In this document: in pieces, positions 48,019 to 60,733 of the stretch
Layout: every line of letters begins with the position of its first letter
Numbering within the stretch: position 1 is the first letter of the stretch
NCBI GenBank assembly: GCA_015501055.1
Contig: JADNYV010000151.1
Span: 1 to 64,000 of the forward strand
Direction of reading: 5' to 3'
DNA from: Mucidula mucida
Taxonomy: Eukaryota; Basidiomycota; Agaricomycetes; Agaricales; Physalacriaceae
Length of the DNA stretch: 64,000 bases
Notes under the pieces: generated by a model
What the model saw: the letters and a program-made list of their open reading frames with translations, nothing else
What the model was told of the DNA's origin: nothing
Databases searched by the model: none
Position numbers and translations under genes: made by a program

Positions 48019-50330
48019 CTATGTCCTGCCTTTGGGCGCGGTCTTTGAAAAGAGTTTTGCCTTCTCAATAGCAGCGTTACCTAAGAGGAACGAATGTTAG
48101 CCTCGCATACATGGCAGTTGCCTATGGAAAAGACTCACTCTGCTTAACAAGGTTCTTCTTGTAATCCACGATACTAATGTCCTCTTTCGTCAAGTTACGA
48201 ATGGTCTTGTTGGCCACCTCCCATAGCTCCTCGGCGACTTGCGAAATGAGGCCTATTGAAAGCGACGCCGCCCAGTTAGTTGATGGATACAGTGTGAGAA
48301 AATAACTTACGGAAATCGTGAGACACGATAACGACACCACCCTCGAACTCCTTGATGGCCTTAGCAAGTGCATCAATACTCTCCATATCCAAATGGTTAG
48401 TGGGTTCATCTAGGAGTAGGATGTGCGGGTGCTCCATGGCCAGCTGAGCAAAGACGACACTGCATAACAATTAACAACTGCAGATAACGAAGACGGAGCG
48501 ACGAACCGATTTTTTAAACCGTCGGAGAGCTGTTTGATGGGCGAAGTCTGGTGACTGCCCGACAAGCCAAATCGACCAAGCTGTGCGCGCCAGGCCTAGT
48601 GGACGATGAGGACCTCAAATTCTTCTTGTTCGCGCACGACAACGTACCATGATATCTTTTTCCGGGAACTTTTCATGGAAGAGCTGCTGGAAATACTCAA
48701 TCGGGCAAAGGTCATAAGGGAGCTGGTCAGCGCTGTGTTGGGAGTACTTGGCAAGTTTGAGCGCAGCATGTTTGGAAATGGTCCCCTGTGACGGTTGGAG
48801 GGCACCGGTAATGAGATGGAGGAGCGTCGATTTTCCAGCACCATTGGCACCCAGAATAGCGACACGGGAATCCATGCTAGAATACGGTTAGCGGATGTGA
48901 CGGACTGACAGATCGACGTACTCGATACCAAATGAGAGGTGTTCGTAGAGGAACTCTTCCTTCTTCCCTGAATAGGCGAACGCAACGTCGTCGAAGGCAA
49001 TGATGGGTGGCGGCAATTTGCGAATGTCTTCGAAGTTGAATCGTAAAGGCTTCGCCATTTCAATCTTCTCGATGAGACCCGCGGCCTCCATCTTGTCAAG
49101 AATCTTTTGTTTCGATTTAGCCTGTCGTACCAAATTCGCGTAAGTACCAGCGGAAGCAATGAATCTAGCGAGGCCTGTGAGTTGACACTTCTCCCAAGGT
49201 GATGACATGACGTACTTTTTGATGTGCAGAATTTCTTCCTGCTGCTTGTGATACGCTTTCATCTGGTTGACTTCGTTCTCACTCTTCGTCCGACGTAGGT
49301 CGAGTAGTTACCGGCGTAATAGAGGAGCTTCTTCTTGTTGGTAAGATCCATGATGTTTGTGCAGACGGAATCCATGAAATCCTGAGAGTGGGACGTGATG
49401 ACCAAGATGTGATTATAGGTGGACAGATACGCCTCGAGCCAGACAACGGCGCCAAGATCAAGATGATTTGTAGGTTCGTCGAGGAGAAGGAGATGAGGTT
49501 TGACGAAGAGGGCACGAGCAAGGGCGACACGCATACGCCATCCACCAGACATGTCTTTCGTAGGTTTCTTCATCATTGTTTGGGTAAAACCAAGACCGTG
49601 GAGAATACTGCCTGCTTTGACTTCGAAAGTGTTGGGATCCAATTCTTCGAGCTCCTCGTAGGCGGCATCAAGAGCAAGCTCGTCTACATCGTCGGCCACT
49701 GATAGATCCTCGATGTACTTTTCAAGTTTGGCGACCTTTGCTTTTGCCGATGCGACGATGAAATCTACGGCATTGACTTCGGATGGCTCAGCTTCACCAC
49801 TGACGAGGTAGATATCAATGTGAGCAGGAATTTCAATGTCGCGTTCGGCGATGGATTGCAGGAATGTCGACTATAAGGGGGTGAGTGATTGCTGGCAAAC
49901 CGAAGCATTTGAAACGTACCTTTCCAGAGCCGTTCTCACCAAGTAAACCGTAGCGTTGGCCATAGTTGAGAGCGATCTCTGCACCCTCAATGAGGAGCCG
50001 ACCGTGGAAGGACAGGGTAAACTGGTCAATCTTGATGTCCCGAGCCTTGACATCGGAAACCAACACTCCGGCTGCGCTCCTGCATGCATGTGAGCCGGCT
50101 ACGAGAGCATGATCCAGCTGTTCCTACCTGTCCGTTGCAAGGTTCAGTTTGGCCATCGATATCAGGTCATCCTGACTGGTGCGGCGCTCCGACTGGTCAG
50201 GGGGTGTTGGTGCTGCTTGCACCGTTCACAGAACCGGTTGGCGTCGAGGTCGAGGTGGATGCATCGGTTCCAGATGCCTTTTTGCGGCCTTTTCAGCGAG
50301 ACGCTTTTGCTTCGACGCGGAGGGGGCCAT
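48019..50330 (-). CDS. ARB1: ABC-F family ATPase (ARB1-like, ribosome biogenesis)
   Basis: Start [18 protein letters not shown] (50330), then [20 protein letters not shown]. There are two ABC domains. The first has Walker [11 protein letters not shown] (split by an intron), signature [15 protein letters not shown] and Walker [21 protein letters not shown]. The linker is the ABC-F type ([15 protein letters not shown], then [18 protein letters not shown]). The second has [18 protein letters not shown], signature [30 protein letters not shown] and [17 protein letters not shown]. It ends [13 protein letters not shown]. It has no membrane segments; it is a soluble translation/ribosome factor, shuttling in yeast. 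The first 60 codons need three single missing bases (T5 at 50279-50283, G5 at 50200-50204, about 50,178), although this gene should be essential. Confidence 0.9.
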
Positions 50331-50365
50331 GTCGTGGTGTCGTCTAATCGATTGCACTGAAAACT

Positions 50366-50638
50366 TCAGATGCCATGACTAATCCATTCGGTTCCGCCCC
50401 TGACGTCACCCAGCTCAACCTTGCTTCCTTCCTCGTCGTACTCGCGCCCAGTCCTCTCGCGTCTCTTTCTCCATACCACCTTTCCACTAGTCGGCTTTAG
50501 CATGCTCCGAATTACCATTGCTTCTCCGATGACTTCTGGGTTTTCCAGCGCGCGATCATTGATGCTGAACGTAACTTGACTGGAGTCGAACGGCCTCATA
50601 TCAGCCGTAAATAACACGACTGCATCTAGCGCTGGCAT
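50366..50638 (-). CDS. Small hypothetical protein upstream of the ABC-F gene
   Basis: A 90-residue frame starts MPALDAVVLFTADMRPFDSS and continues QVTFSINDRALENPEVIGEA, then a basic WRKRRER segment. The composition looks coding. Its stop lies 35 bp from the ABC-F start on the same strand, so it may be a compact separate gene or an upstream reading frame. I recognise no family. Confidence 0.4.
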   Translation of the reverse strand: MPALDAVVLFTADMRPFDSSQVTFSINDRALENPEVIGEAMVIRSMLKPTSGKVVWRKRRERTGREYDEEGSKVELGDVRGGTEWISHGI

Positions 50639-53600
50639 TCTCTACGGAAGCATGTTCCGGCCTTGGCCAATACAAACTCTTTTCAGCTTGGGAAGGACGC
50701 TTCACGTTCATCTTGAACACAAGGCTTATTATTATCGGTGTTCTCTATACGTGCATCCTCTCCATCGGAGTCCCCGTAAGTTGGCGCTTCCGACTTCTCT
50801 ATGAACATTCGCTTCTTTGGAAAGCACGATGCATTAATGCTCGCCGATCAGGTGGTGGCGTGCTCGACATCGCGGTCTCGCATGTGGACAATCTTTCTCA
50901 AGGCGGACTGTACTGAAGAACTTCGAAATTCTCGGTCAGACTCAAGTACCGACAAAGGTGATTCTTCCCGTCCGGTTTTTTCCAACGAAACAGTTCTTTT
51001 GCATGTGTGTACAAACGATAGCTCCCTAACGGTGTGCTTCGGTTGTATCTATCGTTCTGTTCCCATGTCAAATAACATGCGATTCCATAGGAGACGCCTC
51101 GCTCTCTCACACATTTTTGTCTAGGCCTAGTCTGTCAAACCTCATGCATGCATTAAGACATAATTCGATATAGGGTGCTACGGAACATCGCACCGAGGTG
51201 TGGCATGTTTTAATGCACGCCTGTGATGCCCGACTTGTGGACTTGCGAGAGAGAGACGGTGACTGTCTCTCCGTCGAATCGGAGTGGATTTCTGTTCTGA
51301 TGAATCACAACAGTTGATTCAGAGTCGGCCGATGTCAGCAGGACATAGACATATCCCATCCCCGTAAGTAGTCCGTCCCGACGTTAGTACAAGACGCCTG
51401 CAGCTGATATCTTTTCCTACTTCCTAGATGACGGAAGCTGCCTCCACTACCGTAAACAATTGACCCCGCATTCTAGGGTCTGGTTCGTGCAGCGGGCAGT
51501 CTGATGGCCAGATAGAAGCAGTTTGATACCCAGACGGAATACCTCCGGGGATATCGCTTTGACACCCTCACATTTGGACGTCGAAATGTTGGCATATGTT
51601 CAACAGCGAGCGGGGGGCCCGGTAATCTTGCAAATCGTTGCTTTCCGTCGTGTACAAGGTACGCAGGCACCATACAACTCAAGGTAAGTGGCACGCTCGT
51701 CTGATTGACTGACCCATGACAGATTGTGGAGGTTTTTGCGGCTTTAAACGTACAATTACCTATAGGCGGATGCATGGAACCACCTGTACACCGGGCCCTG
51801 TTCCGCTCGACTCAAGGTCGTGCCCCCCATCCCCATTAACAGACCTTCCTCGCTGAACTTGAAATCCTCTATTGTCAGTGTTTAATTTAAATGATGCAAA
51901 CAGCGGTGAGTTTGATAGCCGTCCTTTTGTAAATCGCGGTAGCCTAAGCCTGGATTTTCTTGTGACAGATTACAAGTACGACTTACCTCTTACCTGGGGG
52001 CACGTCGGGCGGGCTGGTACATTGGGCGACGAACTGGACCTGTCTGTTTACTTCGAGAGCACTCAGGGTCCATGGATGAGCACTATTTTTGGGACCACTG
52101 CGACCCCTCCCCGATGACCCTTGCCGAAGAGTGGGGGGACGGAAGCAACTTGCATGCGCGCCCCCGGGTGCTATGAACGGATTTTCCGCCTTCGCGGGTG
52201 TCCTTCGTCTGTCGATGTCGAAGCAAGGGTCTACAATCAGACTCATGACAGGAATTCCTGAGGTGGCTGTCTACGATCCATGCGACTCGGCCTGTAAATC
52301 TGGAATTCGGGGACACTCATTTCCGTTTTTAATCGTGGAGACCCTTGCAAGTTGTTCCTCTGGAGGCAAATTGGGGGATTGTATAACTCGAGGATGTCAA
52401 TGTCCGCTGGTCTATTTCCAAAGCTTCACTCATCATAATGAAAGGTTGTTCGACTGCGCGATCGTGTCGATTTAGAACGCGCAACACGCGCATCTATGAG
52501 CATCCCGAAAGTGGATCCCGATGCAGGTTTAGGTTTTGAACTTGAGAGTTGTACATGCGAGGCAAACGGAAGGTGTTGAAGACCAGGATTTGCACTTTCG
52601 TTGTCCTGGACCCCACGAAGGTATGGAAGGCGTCGTCGACGAAAGCGGCCTCTTCTTGTTACTGGGCTACACTCCGAAAATGCACGGCTTGTTTCGCTGA
52701 TTGGGTATTAGAGGAACGTGATAGTTGGCCTTCGCAAAACTGAAGCAATGTAGCTCCTTCCGACATAAGAATGCCTAGATTTGCTTTTGATCATTCTTGA
52801 TTCAAGCTTGGCAAAGAGTCTCGAGATGTGAGGATGATAACGAACAGCAGCAAGTGGGACGTCCGATTGATTCCAAGTACGCGTCTAGGCAGATACTGGA
52901 ACGTCGCGCCTTGCCTTTCTGGAACCTTCTCAGCCTGAGCGTGTAGTCTACAATCCTGACTTTTCATTATACATCCCTTCTGGTATTCGACGTCGATCAG
53001 TTCTCAGGGTTTTCGCGTGCTGCAGCCCGTGCCGTAAGGGATACACAAGACCACGGACGCAAATCCAGTAATTATGGAGAACCGAAAAGGAGGCGGGGTC
53101 GCCCACGGATGCAAATGGAGCGCGTCAACATGGATAGATGCGTCACGTCCATCATACGTGATCCAAACCCGCCGCTCTACCCGACTGCGTCTTGTGAGGT
53201 TCCTGTAAATTGATACGCAGACACACGCAAACGGCAGAACTGAATTGGATGCTGATGTGTACCATTCTTGGATGATGGCCATGGACAAGTCACTTGAGGG
53301 TTTTGATTACCAGTTTGATAGCCAGGTGTCAGAGTTGCGCAGCTGGGAAGAAAAAATGCTGAGAAGGCGTGATGCGGCCTCGCTCCGCCAGCTTGCGCCA
53401 TCAGTTGGATTACGTGCGTTATACGGAAGAAGGACGACGTATGTCGAGATGAAATTTTACACGTCTGAAAACGCGCAGAAGACCATTCATGTTATCGGGT
53501 TCCGGGTAGCCGCGCCGGCCAGTGCGGAGTCGAAAATGGTGCCTAACGACAGCACAGTCATGCCCAAATTAGAGAGACGTCCTCCTCCATCCCCCCTTCG

Positions 53601-54364
53601 AGAGAGTTCCGAAGTCATGCTTCACACGCGCTCGAGGAAGAAGGGGCGGGGCAGGGAGGAAGGTGCAGGGAGATCTGGCGTCCAGAGAAGATCTCGAATA
53701 GGTAGGAGAAGGACTAGACCCTGGGAGATCAGGGTGCAGGGTCATGTTCTGGACTGATGAGGATGAAACGAGCAGGAATTGGAAAGACGAAAAGATAGCG
53801 AGGGCGGCAAAAGGCCGACACAGATGATTGAAACGCGCGTTTAGATGGCAACTGTCTGGTGATGCGCGCGATTTTCAGACGAAAAGAGAGAGAAGGAAGC
53901 AACCCAAAAAGATTGTGGGAGCGCGATGAAACACATTGCGATCATGCTAAACCGAAAGAGGATAATTTGCAATGGTAGTTTTTGATTACGTTTGTGGAGC
54001 GGAACCGACGGGAACAAAAATACGAGGAAAAGTGCGGAAGACAAGCAAAAGTTAGGATGGAGGATGGAAAAAGAGAGATTGAATGGAATAGTGGCCATGT
54101 CAGACGTTTGTTGTTGAAAGACCGGTGACTTGATGGATAGACGGACTGGACGCGGGTGGCAAGCGAACCAAGCCAGGTAGGTGATGGGCACGTGTGCCGG
54201 CAAAAGAAATAATAATATTTTGCGGATCTCGTTTCGGGATCTGAAAAACATAAACGGCTTTGGGCAACATAAGCGGTTCTTATCTCTGTCGGGATACTTA
54301 TTTGAACCCTGCCTCTCACTCGTCCCCATCTTCATCTCTCCCTCCCGCTTATAACTCTTCTACC
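50639..54364. other. Long gene-poor region (3.7 kb)
   Basis: No supported gene is seen. The best frame, 53,245-53,757 (+, 170 residues, starts MDADVYHSWMMAMDKSLEGF), becomes Arg/Gly-rich and has no family features, so I treat it as doubtful. The last 100 bases before 54,365 are CT-rich, as expected for a fungal promoter/5' leader. Confidence 0.45.
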
Positions 54365-55304
54365 ATGCCTCGCGCTCCCTCTGAAAAGTCCCAGTCGCCT
54401 GCCATGTCCTCGTCGTCGCTGCCAAAAAAGAAACACGTCTGCCCCACCTGCGAGCGGGCCTTTACCACCTCTGGCCACCTAGCACGCCATTCGCGTGTCC
54501 ATACCGGGGAACGGAACCATAAATGTCCTTTCCCTGGATGCGAGACACGCTGCTCGCGCCAGGATAACCTTCAGCAACAGTATGTTCGTTTTCCGCCAGT
54601 ATCTAGGCCCGTCTGACTCGTGCCACAGCTACAGAATACATCTGTCGCCAGGTTCGCGCAGAAACAGCGCGCGTTCGGCCATCTCTCGTGTTCTCAACAC
54701 GCCCGCCCAGCCCAAGAAGGAAGAATCTCCTCCTCCAGCCTTGGAGCCTGCACGAGTCTACACGACCCATTCCCCACCTCCAGATTCACCTCCACCTTTG
54801 GCACACGCGACCCTACCTGCTACTACCACAAATGGCTCGTATTACGAGACTACATCCAACGGCAACAACGGCTATTCCTATGTGCATTCCAATCCCACTC
54901 CATCGCCTCCATTCTCTGGGCATTCTCTGCAGCATCACCAGACGCAGCAGCAACAGCAATTGAGTCCGATCCAGAGTCCTCATGCTCTGGCGCACCAGCC
55001 ATCTCTTTCTCACCAATCTTCTCAACATCTTTCGCAGCATTCGTTGCCTCCCCCGCCACAGCTTACCCATTCACACTCCCATTACGAGACGTCCTCGAGA
55101 CATAGCATTGCCCACATCTCTCCGCCCAGTCCGGACAGCTCGAGCGGCCCGCCGACGCCATACCAAGCTTATTCGCAAGATGGCTATGCGCGGTACGACA
55201 GCCCTCCACCTGTGCTAGCGCCGCTGCGGGGCGTTGAGCGGGGATACTACTACGGCGGGAGCAATGCAGAGTGGGCTCCCCGTGGAAAAGGAATGGTTCA
55301 ATAA
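54365..55304 (+). CDS. C2H2 zinc-finger transcription factor
   Basis: Start at 54365 (MPRAPSEKSQSPAMSSSSLP). Two classical fingers lie near residues 25-82: HVCPTCERAFTTSGHLARHS-RVH and HKCPFPGCETRCSRQDNLQQHYRIH. An intron at 54580-54628 splits the second finger (CA|C TAC), so a model without the intron would lose its His residues. The remaining ~230 residues are Pro/Ser/Gln/His-rich and disordered, with a Q-run near 54,940 and a Tyr-rich end (GVERGYYYGGSNAEW). The finger pair resembles the Nrg1/Com1-type repressors of fungi. It probably binds DNA in the nucleus. The frames are clean. Confidence 0.85.
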
Positions 55305-55563
55305 GCTGATTGTGGCGTCTCTTCCTTCTCTCGTATCATTACCATTTTGTGCTTTCTTAGTTCTTGTGCTTCTCTCTCATCTAGGTAACTTATGTCTCTG
55401 TATCAACATCGTAGATATTCTTGTACTTTTATTGTCATATAGTCTTATGTTTTTGACCTCCTCACCTTGAATCTTGCGTGGGTTTCGGAAAGTTATCTTA
55501 TTAAGGCAAGTCACATCACGCGCAGGCTGTGAACCATCTTGGCCATCTCCGACTCGTCTTACA

Positions 55564-57677
55564 ATGCCACCACCACCTCCTCCAACCGATTATCGTATGA
55601 CATCGCCTATGCCAGCACCACGTCCACAATGGACCAGCAATCCCGCCGTCGATTTGGAGGGTCTGGCCAATCTCAGTGTCAATGCACCTCCGTCTCAACA
55701 ACCCGCCGTGTCATCCCAGTCCTATGGAGGTATGAGTGGCTTTGCTGGAGGCTTCGCCTTGTCCGCCTCTCATGGCAATGGCGGCGACGACGTGATGGCC
55801 AGTATACGAAGGGTGGGCAGCGTTACAGGTGGTTATGCCCACACACCTCCTCCTGCCCTCCAGCCAGCGACGTTCTCAGACACTGCACCGCCTCTTCCCA
55901 CTGTGAAGGATCTCACTGCCGCGTCGCCCTCCACACCTGCAGGCCAAATGGCTTGGTGTCGGGACGCCGTGTTTCTCATTGAACGTGGAACACCCCACGC
56001 CCAGTCTCTTCAAAACAGGGCGAACAGCCTGCTGTCCTCCCTGGCAGGTTCCAATCCGGAAGCTGTGTACCTACGCGCGTGTATATCTGCGTCAACCAAC
56101 CCGCGGCAAGCTTTCCGTGATTTCGAGGCATCAGCACGAGCAGGCTGCCATTTGGCCTGGTTCAGACTCGGTCGGGACTATGAGCAGTTTGGAGACAATC
56201 AACACGCGAAGGAGTGCTTTGAGCGCGGAGTTCGCGTTGGCGTGAATAGCTGCAGCTACCGTATGGGTATGGCCTATCTTCTCGGTCAGTTGGGCGTCAA
56301 TCAGGATCCTGTCATGGCGATGGACCTCTTGAAACGCGCCGCAGACGGAGCGACCATGTACACGCCGGAGCCAGCGTACGTCTACGCGTTGCTGCTCATG
56401 AGCGAGTTTACCGCCCCCGCTCCGCACACACTTCCTCAAATCCCCCTTCCTCCCAACCCTCTCCTTACTGCAAAGCCTTATCTTGTCAAAGCAGCGCAGT
56501 TACACTTCCCGCCGGCTCAGTATAAGCTTGCGCACGCTCATGAATTCGCGACCTACCCATTCTCCTACGACGCGCTGCTCTCTGTCGAGTACTATTCCAA
56601 GGCTAGCCAAGCAGGTGAACGCGAGGCCGATATGGCACTGAGTAAGTGGTTCCTGTGCGGTGCGGAAGGCGCGTTTGAGAGAGACGAAAGTTTGGCGAGG
56701 GTCTTTGCTGAACGTGCTGCCGGCGAGTTGGCAAGTGCAATGTTCGCAATGGGATACTACGACGAAGTTGGCGTGGGCGGACCAGTTGACCTCGACAAGG
56801 CGAGAGGATGGTACACCAAGGCATACGAGCGAGGAAATACTGACGCTGGTGAGAGGTTGAAAGCATTGAGTTCACAGGGTGGAAGGGGGATGGGTCGTGA
56901 AGATCACGAACGCGTCATGGGGGATACTTTGGTCAGGACTCGGACAAAGGCGCGGATGAAGGCACATAACGGCCCTCAACAGCCTCAGGGACCTGGTCGA
57001 GACGTCGTTGGGATGGTGAGGAAGAACACGCTCGAGATGACGCCGCCAATGCCACCTATGCCGCCAATGCCTCATCAGCCTATGCCGCCAATGCACCGGC
57101 AGTCCTTGTCGCCAATGCCGCAGCAACTGATGCCTCCAATGCACCAGCAAAACATGTCACCTGTTCCTCAGCAACCGATGCCGCCAATGCACCAGCACAA
57201 TATGTCGCCAATCCTCAGCAGCAGATGGTACCAATGGCGTCGCAACCAATACAGCAGCAGATGCCTGGGCGGAACGATATTCACTTGCCGATCCTGGCAC
57301 TGGGTCACCCAGACCGCACTCGCAGTCACCTTCACGTCCCGTAGTTGGCCGTATGCCCAGCGGTCAAATTCCCCAGGTATCGTCGCGACCGCCTGCAGCT
57401 GGAGGATCGCCCGCGAGTGGCCACGCAAAACTTCCCTCGGGAGGTATGTTTCTCTATCTACTTGTGCGTCAATGAATGTGTTTTGATGTCCTTTGTAGCT
57501 CCCAATTCGCGACCATCGACTGCGGCGTCGAATCAGGGTGGGCGGATCCCGACAGGTGTGGTGAATACGCCGCAGCCCGCTAGTTCGGGGCCGTCGAAGC
57601 GTCCGGGTCCGGCGACGTTTGCTGAGATGGGATTCCAAGGTGGCAAGGCAGAGGAAGAAAAGTGTACTGTGATGTGA
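55564..57677 (+). CDS. Chs4/Skt5-like chitin synthase activator (Sel1 repeats, C-terminal CaaX)
   Basis: Probable start at 55564 (MPPPPPPTDYRMTSPMPAPR); an in-frame ATG at 55474 is a weaker alternative. A disordered N-terminus is followed by Sel1-type helical repeats: AGCHLAWFRLGRDYEQFGDN, AKECFERGVRVGVNS, YKLAHAHEFATYPFSYD, LASAMFAMGYYDEVGVGG and KARGWYTKAYERGNTDAGER. A Met/Pro repeat tract comes next. The last exon (from about 57,500) ends KAEEEKCTVM, a CaaX box suited to prenylation, as in yeast Chs4. Such proteins activate and place chitin synthase at the membrane. Two frame changes (about 57,212 and 57,275) in the low-complexity tail must be restored to link the Sel1 part to the CaaX exon; an intron follows at about 57,443-57,498. 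Confidence 0.8.
57040..57205 (+). repeat. Met/Pro-rich tandem coding repeat
   Basis: Repeated units of the type MPPMHQQ/NMSPVPQQ lie inside the Chs4-like tail. The DNA repeats CCGCCAATGC-like words. The frame change near 57,212 lies right after this tract. Confidence 0.7.
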
Positions 57678-60000
57678 AGGAGATGATAACTTATTTATTT
57701 TATTCAATGCATAATCTTTCAATGGACATGACTGGACATATTTTATGTTTTGGCTGCAAGATTTGTTAGACACTTTGGAAGGAGGAATAACTTCTATTTA
57801 GGAATGACTTTTACATAAGGGCACTCTATCTACCCTTCAACTTAATAAGCTAATAGGGACCTTCAGAGTAGAACACATTACAGCATAAAATCCGTAAAGT
57901 AGTCTAAGGTACTTTACCAAAATGTCACTCTTGTCATCCCTATGTGACTCCCTAATGTAGATGATGATTGTGCCCTAATTGGTACCCCATTCACAAGGGT
58001 GGGATGCTGAAAAATTTCCAGTGATTTCTCTCCCCCGCGCACCACCACTGAGCAAGGCTGTCCCATTCAGAAGCCAAAATGAAAAATAAATTTATTGGAA
58101 GGCTGAAATTACTTTTATTCACTCTGACAACAAAATTCATGAGGCGGGAACTAGGCGGGAACAGTGCTGAAAGAGGCAGTTGGTTGCGGAGCCCATTGAC
58201 AATCGGCTCCAAAGAACAATAGCCAAAATCATGCACTGTGACCAGATGTGACCACCGTAAAGCATTTTAGGCGTTTATGCACATTACCCATAATGTGTTT
58301 TACTTTGAAGGTTCCTAATAATCTTAATCTTCCTTACTATCAAATGTGTGTTCAGCAATCAGGGACTCAACAAGGACCCCAACATGCCCTTCAAGATGTT
58401 TAATTTTTTCTCATACATTTGAGACAAAAAATGAGTTGAACATAGTCCAAAGATAATATTTAAACTTTCATTCATACACAAAGTCTCACATGTTTGGTGA
58501 ATTGTTGGACATCTATTATTATAAATGTAATCTGTCTCAGACCTGACACTCTCAACATAATTGATATTAGATAATGATAATATTAGAGTCTGTTATAGAT
58601 CATGGACTAAATCAATCTGCAATCTGTTTTATAATTCTGTTGTCTTAAAAGCCAGATAGTAATTTAACCCACAATCTGATCACCTATAGATCTAATTTGT
58701 TATAATGATTTATTTTGTAGATTAAATCATAGATTGGACTTGCAGATACCCCTGAATGGAGAAAAGTTTTTTTAATGAGGTGCAGAACACTTAAGTAAGT
58801 GAACTGCATACCTCATCTAAAAGTAAATCAAATTGGGGGTGGAGGAAAAGGAGGAAAGGACAAAGCTACAAAGTGATAAGGCAGATTACAGTTAGTAATA
58901 AGATGTTGCATCTATTAGAGTTTGTTGGATGTTCACAGTACAATAGTCATAGTGCTGATATGTATATTGGTGTTGATGTCATATCTATAGCATTTGAAAG
59001 TCAGGTCAGATTAGGTCTTTGGACCTTACCTGGCTTGACCAATAACTGTGCCCAAAAATTTTGTTGGACATAACCAGTGATTGTAGTTGCAGTTAGACTG
59101 TAACCACCCATAACCACAGTTTTTGCAGCAGTTATTAACTAGTTAAACTGCTAGGTGGTCAGATTATTCAATAACCAATGATCACTGGTTATAACCACTA
59201 TAACTATAGCAAAAGGCCTTACCAAGGCCTAAGTCAATGTTATTTGTCATTGCTTAAGTTCAACTAATAGTATACTACTTTATGTTACTCTTATGGTATA
59301 CTTACATATCTGGGATTCATGCTATTGAGATATACATTACAATATACTACATCAACAGAAATAATACAACAACTACTATAATTTAGAAAAGAACCCAAGA
59401 CCACGCTTCCAGTGTGTTGCATGATTCGCCTACCATTGTGCCAATTTATTTTTGCTGCACCACAAATAAAGCTTTCTTGCATTTAAAACTCATTCACAAC
59501 CTATCAAAAAAGTCTGCCGGCTATGTATTGTATAATAAAGTAGCAGCATTACAAGGTTGGATGGAGCAGTTGAAGTGTACAAGAAGGGCGGAGGGTATGA
59601 AAATGGTAAAGCCAAGAGGGAAGTCAATCACAAGTTTTAAGTCCTACAGGACTAACTACCCACCACGGTAATGGTCAAACAGGCCCAGGACATAATACCG
59701 CACCACCCGTCAGATTTATTAGTGCTATTAATATAGGTATATGTGACAGTGCATAACTCACTGTTAACAGTTATGCAGGAAAAAACACTGCAGAAAAAGT
59801 TACGGTGAGGATGATGTCAGTGAAGAAGCTCTTAATGCATGGCATATTTGTGGTACATGACAGGATTATATGTACAAAAAAGATCTAGGAAAAGAAGTTT
59901 AGCATGACACACTAAAAAGAAGAAGGAACATACTATATATAAACCCAGATAAGTGTTGTATACCAGGATGATCCAGAAGACTTTGCATGTAGGCGCATAT
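57678..60000. other. AT-rich gene-empty compartment
   Basis: Base composition shifts visibly to A/T just after the Chs4-like gene. No frame has family features. The sequence is probably old repeat DNA, and the inverted repeat at 59070-59192 lies inside it. Confidence 0.55.
59070..59192. repeat. Small inverted-repeat element (MITE-like)
   Basis: ATAACCAGTGAT at 59070-59081 is matched by its reverse complement ATCACTGGTTAT at 59181-59192. The 99 bp between them are rich in AACCA/TGGTT words that could extend the hairpin. I see no clear target duplication. Confidence 0.4.
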
Positions 60001-60489
60001 ACTCTTGGAAAGGCAATAATTCCCTAGCTCCTAATAAAAAGTTAGCAAAAATAAATGAAAGTAAGTATACCATTCTTATTTCCTCCTCGCTCCTATAAGA
60101 AACACCAACAGCGGTGATGAGGAAGCATTCACGCTTATACTCCTGTTCCTTTGTATTAAAGGTGATGCTGTCTAACTCCTCTTTAATGGCGCAAATCACC
60201 TCTTGCTCCACCTTCACGCGCTACGCTGGGGCATTGCGCAGCAGACTACCCAAAACAAATAAAAGACAATAATGCTGATCAATGAAGGGAATAGATTTAT
60301 CCCCTTCATAGCAAATTTGGCAAAATCCTGCAGCCTTTAAGGCATCGGCAGTGTCAAGGACAATGCACGCAGAACATAATAACCACTTGAATGGAAAGGC
60401 AGAAGGAGTATGGATAGGCAGATAAAGGAATAAGAGCAATACTAGGCTAAGCCTGTAATGTAGTATAGGAGCAACCATGTAGTACAGAG

Positions 60490-60733
60490 ACATTAAGGCA
60501 GAGTAAGGAACTAGCTACTGAGGGCATGGATATATATACAGGAATCTAGGTATACAGCCTTTGATAGGTTACCGTGTGGCACCGTGCTGTGCACACATTA
60601 TCATGAGTCATAGGCTGTCCATCTAACTTTGAGGCTGTTCCGGGCCATGTGAGCGGACCACCTTGACAGACTATGTGGCTGTGCAGGATGGAAAAAGGAA
60701 AGAATCATGTGAGAATGAGAGAGATCTGTGACA
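60490..60733 (-). repeat. 5' part of the 3' LTR of the gypsy element
   Basis: On the minus strand, a polypurine-type AAAGAGGGGGTAT precedes TGTCACAGATCTCTCTC at 60733, the usual PPT-then-TG start of a 3' LTR. A TATATATATA box follows on the same strand near 60,525. The LTR's far end was not located; the partner LTR is outside the window. Confidence 0.5.

Noticed and set aside
53245..53757. 170-residue + strand frame as a gene
   Set aside because: It turns into Arg/Gly-rich low complexity and has no recognisable domain or promoter context.
57040..57205. CRISPR-like or intergenic tandem array
   Set aside because: The repeats are in-frame coding Met/Pro units of the Chs4-like protein without spacers. 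No CRISPR array is present in the window.
60221..60493. 90-residue hydrophobic minus-strand frame as a membrane protein
   Set aside because: It lies within or next to the presumed LTR of the gypsy element and is AT-driven.
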